From an uncultured Owenweeksia sp. (lineage in GTDB: Bacteria; Bacteroidota; Bacteroidia; Flavobacteriales; Schleiferiaceae): a stretch of DNA of 64,000 nucleotides. The notes beneath the pieces were generated by a model, which ran no database searches, was not told the DNA's origin, and saw only the letters and a program-made list of their open reading frames with translations. The translations under genes were made by a program, and so were the position numbers. Location: NCBI GenBank assembly GCA_937146805.1, contig CAKZRR010000038.1:1-64000 (forward strand). Direction: 5' to 3'. Of this stretch, positions 53,485-61,401 are shown in pieces; within the stretch, counting starts at the first letter, position 1, and each line of letters begins with the position of its first letter.

Positions 53485-54636
53485 ATGATAAAAAACAACT
53501 TTAATACTGCGTGGATTGTAACTCTTAGTCTTGGGTTGATAGGTGTAATATTAGGCTTGCTCTTACGGGTTAATTTTGTGCAGCCCCTAGGTTTCAACTT
53601 TCAGTATGTATTGCATGCTCACTCACATACCATGCTTTTGGGATGGTTACTTAGTGCCCTACTATTGCTTTTATACAGGCAATGGTTTTACCGTCTCCCT
53701 ACGCTAGACTATTTACTTTTTGTGGCCATGCAATTTTGCGTTTTAGGTATGTTGCTCAGTTTCCCTTTTCAGGGATATGCCGCATGGTCTATCAGCTTTA
53801 GCAGCCTGCATCTGGTACTTAGTTATGCTCTTTTTATACGATTGTGGCGGCACAGCAAAAAACATCCTATTCTTGGTATTATTGTCCGTTTTGCCATTGT
53901 TTTTCATGTAATATCCAGCATTGGGCCTTTTAGCCTAGGCCCCCTAATGGCCTTGCAAATGCAAGATAACCCATGGTACCAACAGGCAATCTTTTTTTAC
54001 CTACACTTTCAATACAATGGACTACTATGGTTTTTAACAATTGCCCTAATTGGCCAAAAGTGGATTACACACCCCAGCCGTAAAGCCCTAGTAAAAATAG
54101 GTGTGGCCATGGCTACAGGTACGCTCCTTACATGGGCTCATACGCTTGATTTTTCGTTTAACCACCTTCTCCTTAATGTACTAGGCTTTATGGGGTCTGC
54201 CCTTCAGTTATTGGCGGGCTATTGGTTACTAAGGCCTATCCATATTAAAAAACAACCCAAAGCGGTGAAATGGCTAATACTACTTTTGGTAGCCAAGTTA
54301 ATCGTTCAAGTGCTGGGTTCTTTTCCGGCTATAGCCGATTTAGTTACAGGCAATCGATTTTGGTTGCTAGCCTATCTCCATTTTATCTTTTTAGGCATTT
54401 TCAGCCCTCTTATATTTCACTTCTACTTGGGGTTTAAGTCCGCATTTTTTCTTCGCTTTTATTGGCCTTTTTTTTTCCTCACCGAAATAGGCCTGTTACT
54501 TCCCGCCACTTTTTGGAATCAAATACGCTTATCACAACATCAAGTAATTTTAATACTGTATGGCTTGTTGGTAGCAACTTGGCTGGCGCTTAGTTTTAAA
54601 GGACTTAAAAAATGTTTCAGATTCTCTAAAATTTAA
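53485..54636 (+). CDS. Polytopic membrane protein with heme-copper-oxidase-like histidines
   Basis: A 383-aa protein with about 11-12 helices. Helix 2 begins with H44-A-H46-S-H48 ('YVLHAHSHTMLLGW'), and other helices have 'FFYLHFQYNGLLWF', 'WAHTLDFSFNH' and 'AYLHFIFLGIFSPLIFHFYLGF'. Paired intramembrane histidines in such contexts are typical of heme ligands in heme-copper oxidase/NO reductase subunit I and NnrS-like proteins. The family cannot be assigned from sequence alone. Placement between nos and the NO-stress genes scdA/Rrf2 suggests a role with NO, heme or copper. Confidence 0.65.
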   Translation: MIKNNFNTAWIVTLSLGLIGVILGLLLRVNFVQPLGFNFQYVLHAHSHTMLLGWLLSALLLLLYRQWFYRLPTLDYLLFVAMQFCVLGMLLSFPFQGYAAWSISFSSLHLVLSYALFIRLWRHSKKHPILGIIVRFAIVFHVISSIGPFSLGPLMALQMQDNPWYQQAIFFYLHFQYNGLLWFLTIALIGQKWITHPSRKALVKIGVAMATGTLLTWAHTLDFSFNHLLLNVLGFMGSALQLLAGYWLLRPIHIKKQPKAVKWLILLLVAKLIVQVLGSFPAIADLVTGNRFWLLAYLHFIFLGIFSPLIFHFYLGFKSAFFLRFYWPFFFLTEIGLLLPATFWNQIRLSQHQVILILYGLLVATWLALSFKGLKKCFRFSKI

Positions 54637-54677
54637 TAAAGTACTTATTGGTCTTTTATTAAAATAACCTACCTTTG
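54632..54677 (+). promoter_or_regulatory. Promoter of scdA with inverted repeat
   Basis: TTG (54648-54650), a 19-bp spacer and TACCTTTG (54670-54677) make a complete promoter. TTTAATAA (54632-54639) and TTATTAAA (54656-54663) form an inverted repeat across the -33 box, and AAGTACTT (54639-54646) is an inner palindrome. A repressor such as the downstream Rrf2 protein could bind here. Confidence 0.55.
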
Positions 54678-54699
54678 AATAAACATAAAACAATTAGAA

Positions 54700-55428
54700 A
54701 TGAGTACCATACTTGATAAAACGCTTGGCCAATTGGTGGTGGAAGATTACCGCAGAGCGGATATCTTAAAATCACATAATCTTGATTTTTGCTGCGGAGG
54801 AAAACAAACTTTAGAGCAGGCTTGTGCTGAAAAACAGCTTTTTGTAGATGATATAATCGCCCAGTTAGAGCAAATACCTGCCAGCAGCAAGGCTTCCGAA
54901 AATATAGACACCTGGCCAGCCGATTTGCTATGCGATTATATTGAAAAAAAACATCACCGCTATGTTGAAAATAGCATTCCTATCATTAAATCGTACCTCG
55001 AAAAAGTGTGGGCTGCTCATGGCACCCAAAACCCTTCGTTGGCTACAGTAAAAAGTATTTTCTTTGCCACAGCTGATGAACTTACGTTACACCTCAAAAA
55101 AGAAGAACTGGTACTATTTCCATACATCCGAAAACTTACCAGCCACCAAATAAGTGGCACTAAGGATATAAACCCACCCAGTTTTAATTCGGTGCAAAAC
55201 CCTATACAAACCATGTTAGATGAGCACGAACAGGCAGGAGCCAACTTGCGCGAAATTGCAGCCATTACCAACAATTACCAGCCACCAGCATCTGCCTGTA
55301 ACACGTACCGCGTACTATTGGCCAAACTACAAGAGTTTGAAAATGATTTACACCGCCACGTACATTTAGAAAACAATGTGCTCTTTGAAAAAGCCATACA
55401 AATGGAACAATCTATTCTTGCCACCTAA
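54700..55428 (+). CDS. ric: Iron-sulfur cluster repair di-iron protein (ScdA/Ric/YtfE)
   Basis: The 242-aa protein has the N-terminal DUF542 segment with 'LDFCCGGKQTLEQAC' and a C-terminal hemerythrin-like four-helix bundle. The di-iron ligands are in 'EKKHHRYVENSIP', 'LHLKKEELVLFPYI', 'MLDEHEQAGANL' and 'LHRHVHLENNVLF'. It repairs Fe-S clusters damaged by NO or oxidants. It is followed 8 bp later by an Rrf2-family regulator, likely in one operon. Confidence 0.92.
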   Translation: MSTILDKTLGQLVVEDYRRADILKSHNLDFCCGGKQTLEQACAEKQLFVDDIIAQLEQIPASSKASENIDTWPADLLCDYIEKKHHRYVENSIPIIKSYLEKVWAAHGTQNPSLATVKSIFFATADELTLHLKKEELVLFPYIRKLTSHQISGTKDINPPSFNSVQNPIQTMLDEHEQAGANLREIAAITNNYQPPASACNTYRVLLAKLQEFENDLHRHVHLENNVLFEKAIQMEQSILAT

Positions 55429-55436
55429 CTTTACTT

Positions 55437-55883
55437 ATGTTATTATCAAAAGCCTGCGAATACGGCCTTAAAGCCTGTATATTTTTGGCAAGTGCCAAGC
55501 CATCTATAAAAACAAGCGCCTTAGAAATAAGCGAGGTAATGGATGCGCCAAGCCCTTTTACGGCCAAAATTTTAAAACAACTTAGCAAGGCAGGGATAAT
55601 ATCTAGTAACAAAGGCCCTAAGGGCGGTTTTTACCTTACAAACGAGCAACAAAAACAAAACCTGTACACAGTACTGGTTGCTATAGATGGCGATCAACTG
55701 TTTACAGGTTGTGCGCTCGGCTTATCCACTTGCTCATCGCAGTTTCCGTGCCCCGTACACAAGGAATACGCCTTAATACGAGACCGACTCACAAAATTAA
55801 TGAAGTACAATACCCTAGATAAAATGGCAGATAGCTACCAAAATGGTGAAGCCTTTTTAAAATCTTTAGAGATTAGCGTGTAG
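55437..55883 (+). CDS. Rrf2-family regulator with three cluster-type cysteines
   Basis: The 148-aa protein has an N-terminal winged helix ('LLSKACEYGLKACIFLA ... SPFTAKILKQLSKAGIISSNKGPKGGFYL') and the Fe-S loop C92-x6-C99-x5-C105 ('GCALGLSTCSSQFPCPVH') with His108 near. This fits NsrR/IscR-like sensors that lose repression when NO or redox stress alters the cluster. It lies directly behind scdA, which it probably controls. Confidence 0.88.
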   Translation: MLLSKACEYGLKACIFLASAKPSIKTSALEISEVMDAPSPFTAKILKQLSKAGIISSNKGPKGGFYLTNEQQKQNLYTVLVAIDGDQLFTGCALGLSTCSSQFPCPVHKEYALIRDRLTKLMKYNTLDKMADSYQNGEAFLKSLEISV

Positions 55884-55889
55884 CCTGTG

Positions 55890-55897
55890 TACCTTTG
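55890..55897 (+). promoter_or_regulatory. -7 element four bases before the hemJ start
   Basis: TACCTTTG-TGCC-ATG. The full TAnnTTTG match predicts initiation at or next to the ATG at 55902, giving a leaderless transcript. No clear -33 TTG is seen. Confidence 0.45.
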
Positions 55898-55901
55898 TGC
55901 C

Positions 55902-56444
55902 ATGAGCAGTTTTTACCTCTTTTTTAAGGCGCTACATATTATTGGTTTTGTAAGTTGGTTTGCTGGGCTCTTTTACCTTGTTCGCCTGTTTGTGTACCAC
56001 CGCGAGGCGTGGGAGTTAAAAAACGAAACTGGCACAACTTTACGCGCTCAATATCAAATTATGGAAAGCCGTTTGTATACTATTATACAAACTCCAGCTA
56101 TGGTGCTCACCTTAGTGGGAGGTATTGGCATGTTGGTGATTAACCCTAGCTGGTTGCAACAAAGTTGGATGCACCTAAAACTGGCTTTAGTGGTTGCGCT
56201 CATTTTATATCACTTTTCTTGCGGCAAGCAAATTAAAAAGTTAGCAAGACAAGCTGGTGGTATAAGCAGCTTTGGCTACCGCTTGTATAACGAGCTACCC
56301 ACACTATTGCTTATTGCCATAGTGATGCTGGCCGTTTGGAAAAGTTTAGAAGGCCTCTACCTAGGTTTGGCTCTGTTGTTAGCTTTAGGCCTTCTATTTT
56401 TTGTTGTTGCCAAGGTATATAAGCGGCAACGCACTAAAAAATAA
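55902..56444 (+). CDS. hemJ: HemJ/CopD-family membrane protein (protoporphyrinogen oxidase type)
   Basis: This 180-aa four-helix membrane protein begins 'FYLFFKALHIIGFVSWFAGLFYLVRLFVYH', with the conserved His of HemJ in helix 1. It also has 'MESRLYTIIQTPAMVLTLVGGIGML', 'WMHLKLALVVALILYHFSCGKQ' and 'YNELPTLLLIAIVMLAVWK', which match HemJ. HemJ oxidises protoporphyrinogen IX in heme synthesis. The ATG at 55902 is preferred to a GTG at 55887 that lies upstream of the promoter element's end. It supplies heme near a cytochrome-rich locus. Confidence 0.82.
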   Translation: MSSFYLFFKALHIIGFVSWFAGLFYLVRLFVYHREAWELKNETGTTLRAQYQIMESRLYTIIQTPAMVLTLVGGIGMLVINPSWLQQSWMHLKLALVVALILYHFSCGKQIKKLARQAGGISSFGYRLYNELPTLLLIAIVMLAVWKSLEGLYLGLALLLALGLLFFVVAKVYKRQRTKK

Positions 56445-56473
56445 ATAATCCCTTGATGTAGGTACAACCCTCA

Positions 56474-56499
56474 TTGCTAAAGTTTTTTACCTTTAGCAA
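56474..56499. other. Hairpin/palindrome upstream of 56551 gene
   Basis: TTGCTAAAG (56474-56482) and CTTTAGCAA (56491-56499) are perfect inverted repeats around TTTTTTAC. Flanking ACAACC and GGTTGT could extend the structure. No T tract follows on the plus strand. It may be the hemJ terminator, a leader structure or an operator. A near -7 match (TACCTTTA) overlaps the right arm. Confidence 0.4.
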
Positions 56500-56550
56500 C
56501 ACCTTCTATATTAGGTTGTTATAATTTACTACAACATAAAAACTTATACC

Positions 56551-57987
56551 ATGGCCTTTCCAAGCAACTTTAAAGGAATCCTTTTGGCTCTTTGCATGAG
56601 TCTCTCCATTATTCTTAACGCACAACTAAGCCTGCCTCAGGCCAAGGCAGAGGCTAAGGTCATTACTCAAAAGTTGTTGAAAATTGAGGAAGAAATGAAG
56701 GCTAATGTGGAACAAAAACAACCTTGCGCTACCTCCGTTCCGCGCTATATGGATCAAGCAATTAGCTCTATCGTATCTAACGACATTGCGGCTTACATTA
56801 ACGCTCAATCCGAAAAATATTTTGCCAGTGCTAATTTCTCCGAACTTGATTGGATAACCCGCGGGCAATATCCAACGGTTGCTGATAAAGGTTTAGCGGC
56901 TGCTTCGGCTTCTAAAGATTTACCAAGTTTTATAGAGCTTTTTACGGGCAAAAAACAAGATAAATTGAGCCTTTCTCAATATCAACAGCTAAAGAAGTAC
57001 TTTGAAATGTATCAAGCCATTTCAAAAGAAAAACAAGAAGACGTTCTAAAAGGTATAAATCGTGGGTTTGGTGATCTCTGCAATTCCACCATTTTTTATT
57101 ATATAAAGCCGTTGAGCATCAATTACCCCAATGCCAATTGGGAAATTTTTGTTGAGTTTAATACTTCTTGTAGGTGCTCGGATGAAGATGACAATCGCGA
57201 TTTGAAAGAAAGTACAGTAACCTATAAAGCTTCCTATTCCTCTATTTTTACCAGCAAAGCCTTTAAACTACAAGCTGCCAAAAACGTAACACACAAAACT
57301 GAGAAACTAATTTGTTGTGCACAACCAGAAAAAACGAAAGAAGAAGAAACCTATATAGATCCGAAAGGCGATGATGATAAAATAAAAATTGGAAGCTCTT
57401 ATGATCTTAACGAGCCCAAAATTTGGATAGACCCTAAACAATACCTGGGAGTAAGTTTAGGTTTTGGATATGAGCAAAGCACCTTTGATAATGGCTCTAG
57501 TGGAAGCAACACCAACAGCAGTACTAGCTTTTGCCTTGGGGCTGAGTACCTTTACGCCCTTGATTTACTGGATGAGCTAGATGATGTACTCTTCTTTTTA
57601 GGCGCGGATGCGGAGCTCGGTTATATGTTGGATGATTTATATAATGAGATTAACTTTCAGTTTGCCCCCAAATTTCAAGTAAATAAAAGATTTGAGCAGC
57701 TGGGCAATAGTGAGCTCGCCTTAGGCCTAAAAGCCGGCTTTGGTTTTGGCAATGAAAAATCAAAATCATCAGATGCAAAAACAAGTATAAATAGGGCCAG
57801 CGGAGGTGTTTTTTTAGGAGCTAATATACCCATGTGCCGTGGTACGTTGGGCATGGAAATACCTGTACTCAACTTCTCAAACTTTAACTATAATCCAGCT
57901 GTAGGCATGGACTATAGCCAGTCCAATCTCTCGTTCCTTCTAAACAAACACAACCCTCTTAAACTAGTGTACCGAAGAAGGTTCTAA
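56551..57987 (+). CDS. Hypothetical secreted/outer-membrane protein
   Basis: The 478-aa protein has signal peptide 'FKGILLALCMSLSIILNAQ'. A helical N-terminal half follows, with Cys pairs ('FNTSCRCSDEDDNRD', 'KLICCAQPEK'). The second half has barrel-like strands ('QYLGVSLGFGYEQS', 'STSFCLGAEYLYAL', 'ALGLKAGFGFGNE', 'GGVFLGANIPMCRG') and ends 'LVYRRRF', with a terminal Phe. I do not recognise the family. It is convergent with the copper operon, 1 bp between stops. Confidence 0.65.
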   Translation: MAFPSNFKGILLALCMSLSIILNAQLSLPQAKAEAKVITQKLLKIEEEMKANVEQKQPCATSVPRYMDQAISSIVSNDIAAYINAQSEKYFASANFSELDWITRGQYPTVADKGLAAASASKDLPSFIELFTGKKQDKLSLSQYQQLKKYFEMYQAISKEKQEDVLKGINRGFGDLCNSTIFYYIKPLSINYPNANWEIFVEFNTSCRCSDEDDNRDLKESTVTYKASYSSIFTSKAFKLQAAKNVTHKTEKLICCAQPEKTKEEETYIDPKGDDDKIKIGSSYDLNEPKIWIDPKQYLGVSLGFGYEQSTFDNGSSGSNTNSSTSFCLGAEYLYALDLLDELDDVLFFLGADAELGYMLDDLYNEINFQFAPKFQVNKRFEQLGNSELALGLKAGFGFGNEKSKSSDAKTSINRASGGVFLGANIPMCRGTLGMEIPVLNFSNFNYNPAVGMDYSQSNLSFLLNKHNPLKLVYRRRF

Positions 57988-57988
57988 A

Positions 57989-58933
57989 CTACATATCTGG
58001 CATCGCTTTTTTGCGTGCTTCTAAATAATAGCCAAGGCCAAAACCGAAATTACTTTTACTTTCCGGTTGGCTTTCAGATAAAGTTTGCTGCACCGGAACC
58101 TGACCAAATACATTTAATACCCACTTTGAAAAGTAAAAATCAAGACCCGCACTAACATTTAAAACATGCCCTCCGGTATGCGCCTTAGTAATACCGTATT
58201 GCACATCATTTGAATAATAATCCCAACGTAATCCTAAGCTTGGTAACCAAAGTGTATTTTTTACTTTTTTGCTGTAAAAAAAGCTGGTAGCAACAGTTGT
58301 TTGCTCCCCAAAGCGATATTGCAATTCATTCTCACCATTATACAAAAACTGGACATGAGAGCTTACACCCCAATTTTGCCTCTTTAAAACGTGCCGAGCA
58401 AAGGCCTGATAAGAAAAAGCACCCTTACCTATTTGAAAGGCCGCTGGTAATTTTAGTTCATACCTATCTCTCTGTTGATATTTACCCGTAGGCAAACCCA
58501 ACTCTGCTCCAATAAAAAGAAGTTGCCTATTGCTTTTATTTAAACTATCGGTTTGGTTTAAGATGGCATAATTTACCTGCGCTCGCACATCTCCTATGCC
58601 GTCAATGGTAGAAACCCCATCCATATCAAAACGCTGATGTCTTGCAAAAGGCAATGTTAATTTAGCTTGCCATTTCGGTTTCATTTGCCATTGTGTCCAA
58701 ACTTCCGTGCGATAGAAATGATCAGATTTTACTCTATTTTGCTGGCTAAAATTAAGGTCAGTATTGGGGTGACTAAACTGACTAAATTGAAAGCGGGCGT
58801 TAAACATCGTTTTACCATAATTGGGATCAATGCCCAAATAAGTACTCCCTGTGCCGCAGCCACATACATCACACGCCAGTAAACTGTTTATTGATACTGA
58901 AAGTGCCACAAAAGCGGTAACTAAAAATTTCAT
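57989..58933 (-). CDS. Outer-membrane beta-barrel with N-terminal CDVCGCG motif
   Basis: The 314-aa protein has a signal sequence (MKFLVTAFVALSVSINSLLA) and a mature N-terminus of CDVCGCG. The rest alternates amphipathic strands ('MFNARFQFSQF', 'WQAKLTLPFARH', 'LLFIGAELGLPTGKY', 'LNVFGQVPVQQ', 'NFGFGLGYYLEA'), resembling transporter-type barrels. The cysteine cluster may bind a soft metal, or the first Cys may be lipidated. Last gene of the minus-strand operon with MbnP- and MbnH-like genes, 20 bp after the di-heme enzyme. A role in copper transfer across the outer membrane is inferred from context. Confidence 0.72.
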   Translation of the reverse strand: MKFLVTAFVALSVSINSLLACDVCGCGTGSTYLGIDPNYGKTMFNARFQFSQFSHPNTDLNFSQQNRVKSDHFYRTEVWTQWQMKPKWQAKLTLPFARHQRFDMDGVSTIDGIGDVRAQVNYAILNQTDSLNKSNRQLLFIGAELGLPTGKYQQRDRYELKLPAAFQIGKGAFSYQAFARHVLKRQNWGVSSHVQFLYNGENELQYRFGEQTTVATSFFYSKKVKNTLWLPSLGLRWDYYSNDVQYGITKAHTGGHVLNVSAGLDFYFSKWVLNVFGQVPVQQTLSESQPESKSNFGFGLGYYLEARKKAMPDM

Positions 58934-58953
58934 GTTTTTATCTTTAAAAACCT

Positions 58954-59991
58954 CTAATCAGGTTTTGAAAATTTACTGTTATTCAAATACGTATAATCTG
59001 ACAGTGTTAACAAAAAAGCCACTATAGCTTCCTTATCACTTTCACTCAAATTCATTTCTAAATTCAACTCATTACTAAGGGTGGACGATTTCTTTACACC
59101 CGAATTATAATGATTAACCACCTCCAACAAAGTACTAAATCGTCCATCGTGCATATAAGGTGCACTTTGGGCAATATTGCGTAAGCTGGGTACTTTAAAC
59201 AAACCTTCATCCTTTGCCAAAAGCGTTATGGTAGCTCTCCCTTTATCACTAAACACGGTATCCAAACCATTATTTTTAAACGAAAAATTTGTTTGCAATA
59301 CCCCTTGATGGCAGCTCGTACAAAATGTGTCAAACAACTTTTTACCTACTTCCTCTTCTAGGGTATAATGTGCCTTGCCATTTACATATCGGTCGTATTT
59401 GCTATTATCCGAAATCATGAGCCCCATAAATTGTGCTAAGGCAAAAAGTAATTGCTGGTCGGTAATTTGCGGCTGGTTAAAAGCTGCCTTAAACAAACTG
59501 GTGTACTGCTTACTGGCCTTTAGCTTTTGAACCACGTTGCTAAGCGATTCGTCCATTTCTAATGGATTCGTAATCGGTGCCACAGGCATTACTTCTATGT
59601 GATTAATACCACCATCCCACATAAAGTTTGGATTCCAAGCCAAGTTGGCCATAGCAGGTGAATGCCTAGTACCCAGCTGCCCATCTACCCCTTGACTAAA
59701 AGCTTTACCTTCATCAGCAAAATTGGCTTGTTGCTGATGGCAGCTAGCGCAAGAAATTTGCCCTGTGCGAGACAGCAAAGGATCGTAAAACAATTTGCGC
59801 CCTAGCTCAAAACCAGCCTGTGAAGGCGGGTTATTGTCAAATGAGTAGTGTTCCTTTGGAAAATGACTTGGAGGTGTAAATCCTTCAAAAAAGTGCTCAA
59901 TAGGTTGGCTATTTTCACATGAAGTTAGTAACAAAAGGCATCCCAATAAAAATAATTGAATGCCCTTTGCTACTTGCCTAAAAGCAGACAT
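58954..59991 (-). CDS. Di-heme cytochrome c peroxidase family enzyme (MauG/MbnH-like), lipoprotein
   Basis: The 345-aa periplasmic lipoprotein (lipobox 'LLTSC', Cys25) has two heme sites, C81-x-x-C84-H85 (SCASCHQQQANF) and C224-x-x-C227-H228 (FCTSCHQGVL). It also has the family's 'LGTRHSPAMANLAWNPNFMWDGG' (written here in part) and 'VPSLRNIAQSAPYMHDGRF'. It could be a peroxidase, but the MbnP gene 6 bp upstream points to an MbnH-type enzyme that oxidises a tryptophan of its MbnP partner. Confidence 0.88.
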   Translation of the reverse strand: MSAFRQVAKGIQLFLLGCLLLLTSCENSQPIEHFFEGFTPPSHFPKEHYSFDNNPPSQAGFELGRKLFYDPLLSRTGQISCASCHQQQANFADEGKAFSQGVDGQLGTRHSPAMANLAWNPNFMWDGGINHIEVMPVAPITNPLEMDESLSNVVQKLKASKQYTSLFKAAFNQPQITDQQLLFALAQFMGLMISDNSKYDRYVNGKAHYTLEEEVGKKLFDTFCTSCHQGVLQTNFSFKNNGLDTVFSDKGRATITLLAKDEGLFKVPSLRNIAQSAPYMHDGRFSTLLEVVNHYNSGVKKSSTLSNELNLEMNLSESDKEAIVAFLLTLSDYTYLNNSKFSKPD

Positions 59992-59997
59992 AATACC

Positions 59998-60765
59998 TTA
60001 GTTATGTACGTGGTCTAGCTCAAAGCCTCCGCCAAAATTATGGGCAATATGCTGTGCCATTTCACTAGGCATTTTTATGTCATTTTGATCGGCCACCAAA
60101 AATGGATGCATGCCATCAAAAACGTTTTTCATGTTTACCATTATGTGCACTCTGGGGTTAGCACCCGAAACAATGTTTAATTTTTCGGTATGCATATGGT
60201 GACCTTTTTCAACCTGAGCCCTATTAGGGCCGGCAAATCCACCTAAATGGTACTCAAATTTACCATTGGCTGAGCTCGTAGAAGTTCCTTCTAACTTTAC
60301 AAAAATGTAACCACTATTCCAGCTCCAAAACATATTATTAGAAGGACTTAAAGCACCTGCTTGCGCACCAGATACATTCTTAGCACTGTCTACACCAATG
60401 GTGTAACTAATATGATGGTACTCACCAAAAGGCACTTTGTCAATTTCTAAGATTAAACTACCGGCATCGTTAGCATCTACAATATAATAGCTATCGTCAT
60501 CCACAAAATCCGGCCCCGCACTGTTCATCATCTTTATATTAGAGATGTAATACTTTACCATGTTGTAGTTTACATCTTCGGCTCCATCAGTAGTGTAAGT
60601 ACTGCCCAAGTTAAAGGCCGTTCCTTCAAAATGATGTTCAAACTCGATAGAAAATTTGCCCGTGGTTGGATTGTTATTTACTGGTTTCTCATCCTCATCG
60701 CATGCGGTAAACATTACAAAAAAGGACATAAGTAGGGTGTACAAAAATATTTTTCTGTTTTTCAT
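59998..60765 (-). CDS. MbnP-family lipoprotein, probable copper-binding
   Basis: The 255-aa lipoprotein (lipobox 'FVMFTAC', Cys22) has the MbnP-like fold. Landmarks are 'KYYISNIKMM', 'VPFGEYHHISYTIGVD', 'NMFWSWNSGYIFVKLEG' (W147, W149), 'FEYHLGG' and the His cluster 'KGHHMHTEKLN' (H189, H190, H192). In characterised MbnP proteins a tryptophan is converted to kynurenine by the di-heme partner MbnH and helps bind copper. The corresponding partner gene follows 6 bp later. Mature N-terminus is acidic. Confidence in family is good; copper binding is inferred. Confidence 0.82.
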   Translation of the reverse strand: MKNRKIFLYTLLMSFFVMFTACDEDEKPVNNNPTTGKFSIEFEHHFEGTAFNLGSTYTTDGAEDVNYNMVKYYISNIKMMNSAGPDFVDDDSYYIVDANDAGSLILEIDKVPFGEYHHISYTIGVDSAKNVSGAQAGALSPSNNMFWSWNSGYIFVKLEGTSTSSANGKFEYHLGGFAGPNRAQVEKGHHMHTEKLNIVSGANPRVHIMVNMKNVFDGMHPFLVADQNDIKMPSEMAQHIAHNFGGGFELDHVHN

Positions 60766-60873
60766 TTTTCTGAATATTAGTGTTTAGGCCATACTTTGGC
60801 TTAAACGATTTAAATTATAGTAATAGGTGCCCAAAAGATTGGCTTAAGGCACGGAAGCTTGGAAAATGAAAAC

Positions 60874-61254
60874 CTAGCAGGGCGGGTGAAAAACGGAAGA
60901 AAGGAATGGACGCTGTAAAGCATCCTTAAAATCAAAATTTAAAACTTGATCGCGAAAGGCATTTGGTAAGTTTAGGCCATCAAAGTGGTTACACAATAAA
61001 AAAGTTGATAGTTCAAGCTGAAGAATTTCGGAATTTCGCAAAGGAGCCTCCTCTTTTTGCTCTTCCACCAAGTTGAGTTTTTTCATTAATACGCAACTTC
61101 CCTCGCAGTGCATTTCAGGTTTATCTTTATTTTCACATTGGGTAGCCGCAATTTCTTGCTGATTGAAAACAAAACTAGTTGTAACCCATACCTTCATGCC
61201 CCAAGGAAGGGCCAAAATGAAACAAAGTATGGTACTAATTACAACTCTAAACAT
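60874..61254 (-). CDS. Small secreted Cys protein, first gene of the MbnP operon
   Basis: The 126-aa protein has an N-terminal helix (MFRVVISTILCFILALPW) that may be a signal or anchor. A Cys motif follows, C40-x9-C50-x3-C54 ('CENKDKPEMHCEGSCVLMKKL'; written without the full context). The C-terminus ends in the tripeptide Pro-Pro-Cys (C126). I recall similar 'C-x-G-x-C-x-L-x-K' small proteins next to copper/TonB genes in Bacteroidota but cannot name a family. Soft-metal binding is inferred. The start follows a TATATTTG element (minus, 61269-61262) by only a few bases. Confidence 0.65.
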   Translation of the reverse strand: MFRVVISTILCFILALPWGMKVWVTTSFVFNQQEIAATQCENKDKPEMHCEGSCVLMKKLNLVEEQKEEAPLRNSEILQLELSTFLLCNHFDGLNLPNAFRDQVLNFDFKDALQRPFLSSVFHPPC

Positions 61255-61261
61255 AATACTA

Positions 61262-61269
61262 CAAATATA
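61262..61269 (-). promoter_or_regulatory. -7 element of the MbnP copper operon
   Basis: The minus strand reads TATATTTG, a full match. Initiation near 61257 leaves a leader of about 3 nt. Confidence 0.5.
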
Positions 61270-61363
61270 AAACAAACAAGACAGAAACCCTATAAGCAAA
61301 GAGCTATAGACTCATTTAATTTAGTTATCGATTGGTATAGAAGCTGCGAGTGCATCTAATAAA

Positions 61364-61398
61364 AAAGGGATAAACGATTACAAACCGTTTATCCCTTT
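61364..61398 (-). terminator. Terminator of tRNA-Met
   Basis: Perfect stem AAAGGGATAAACG (61364-61376) / CGTTTATCCCTTT (61386-61398). The A run at 61361-61366 provides the U tract on the minus strand. Confidence 0.85.
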
Positions 61399-61401
61399 GC
61401 G

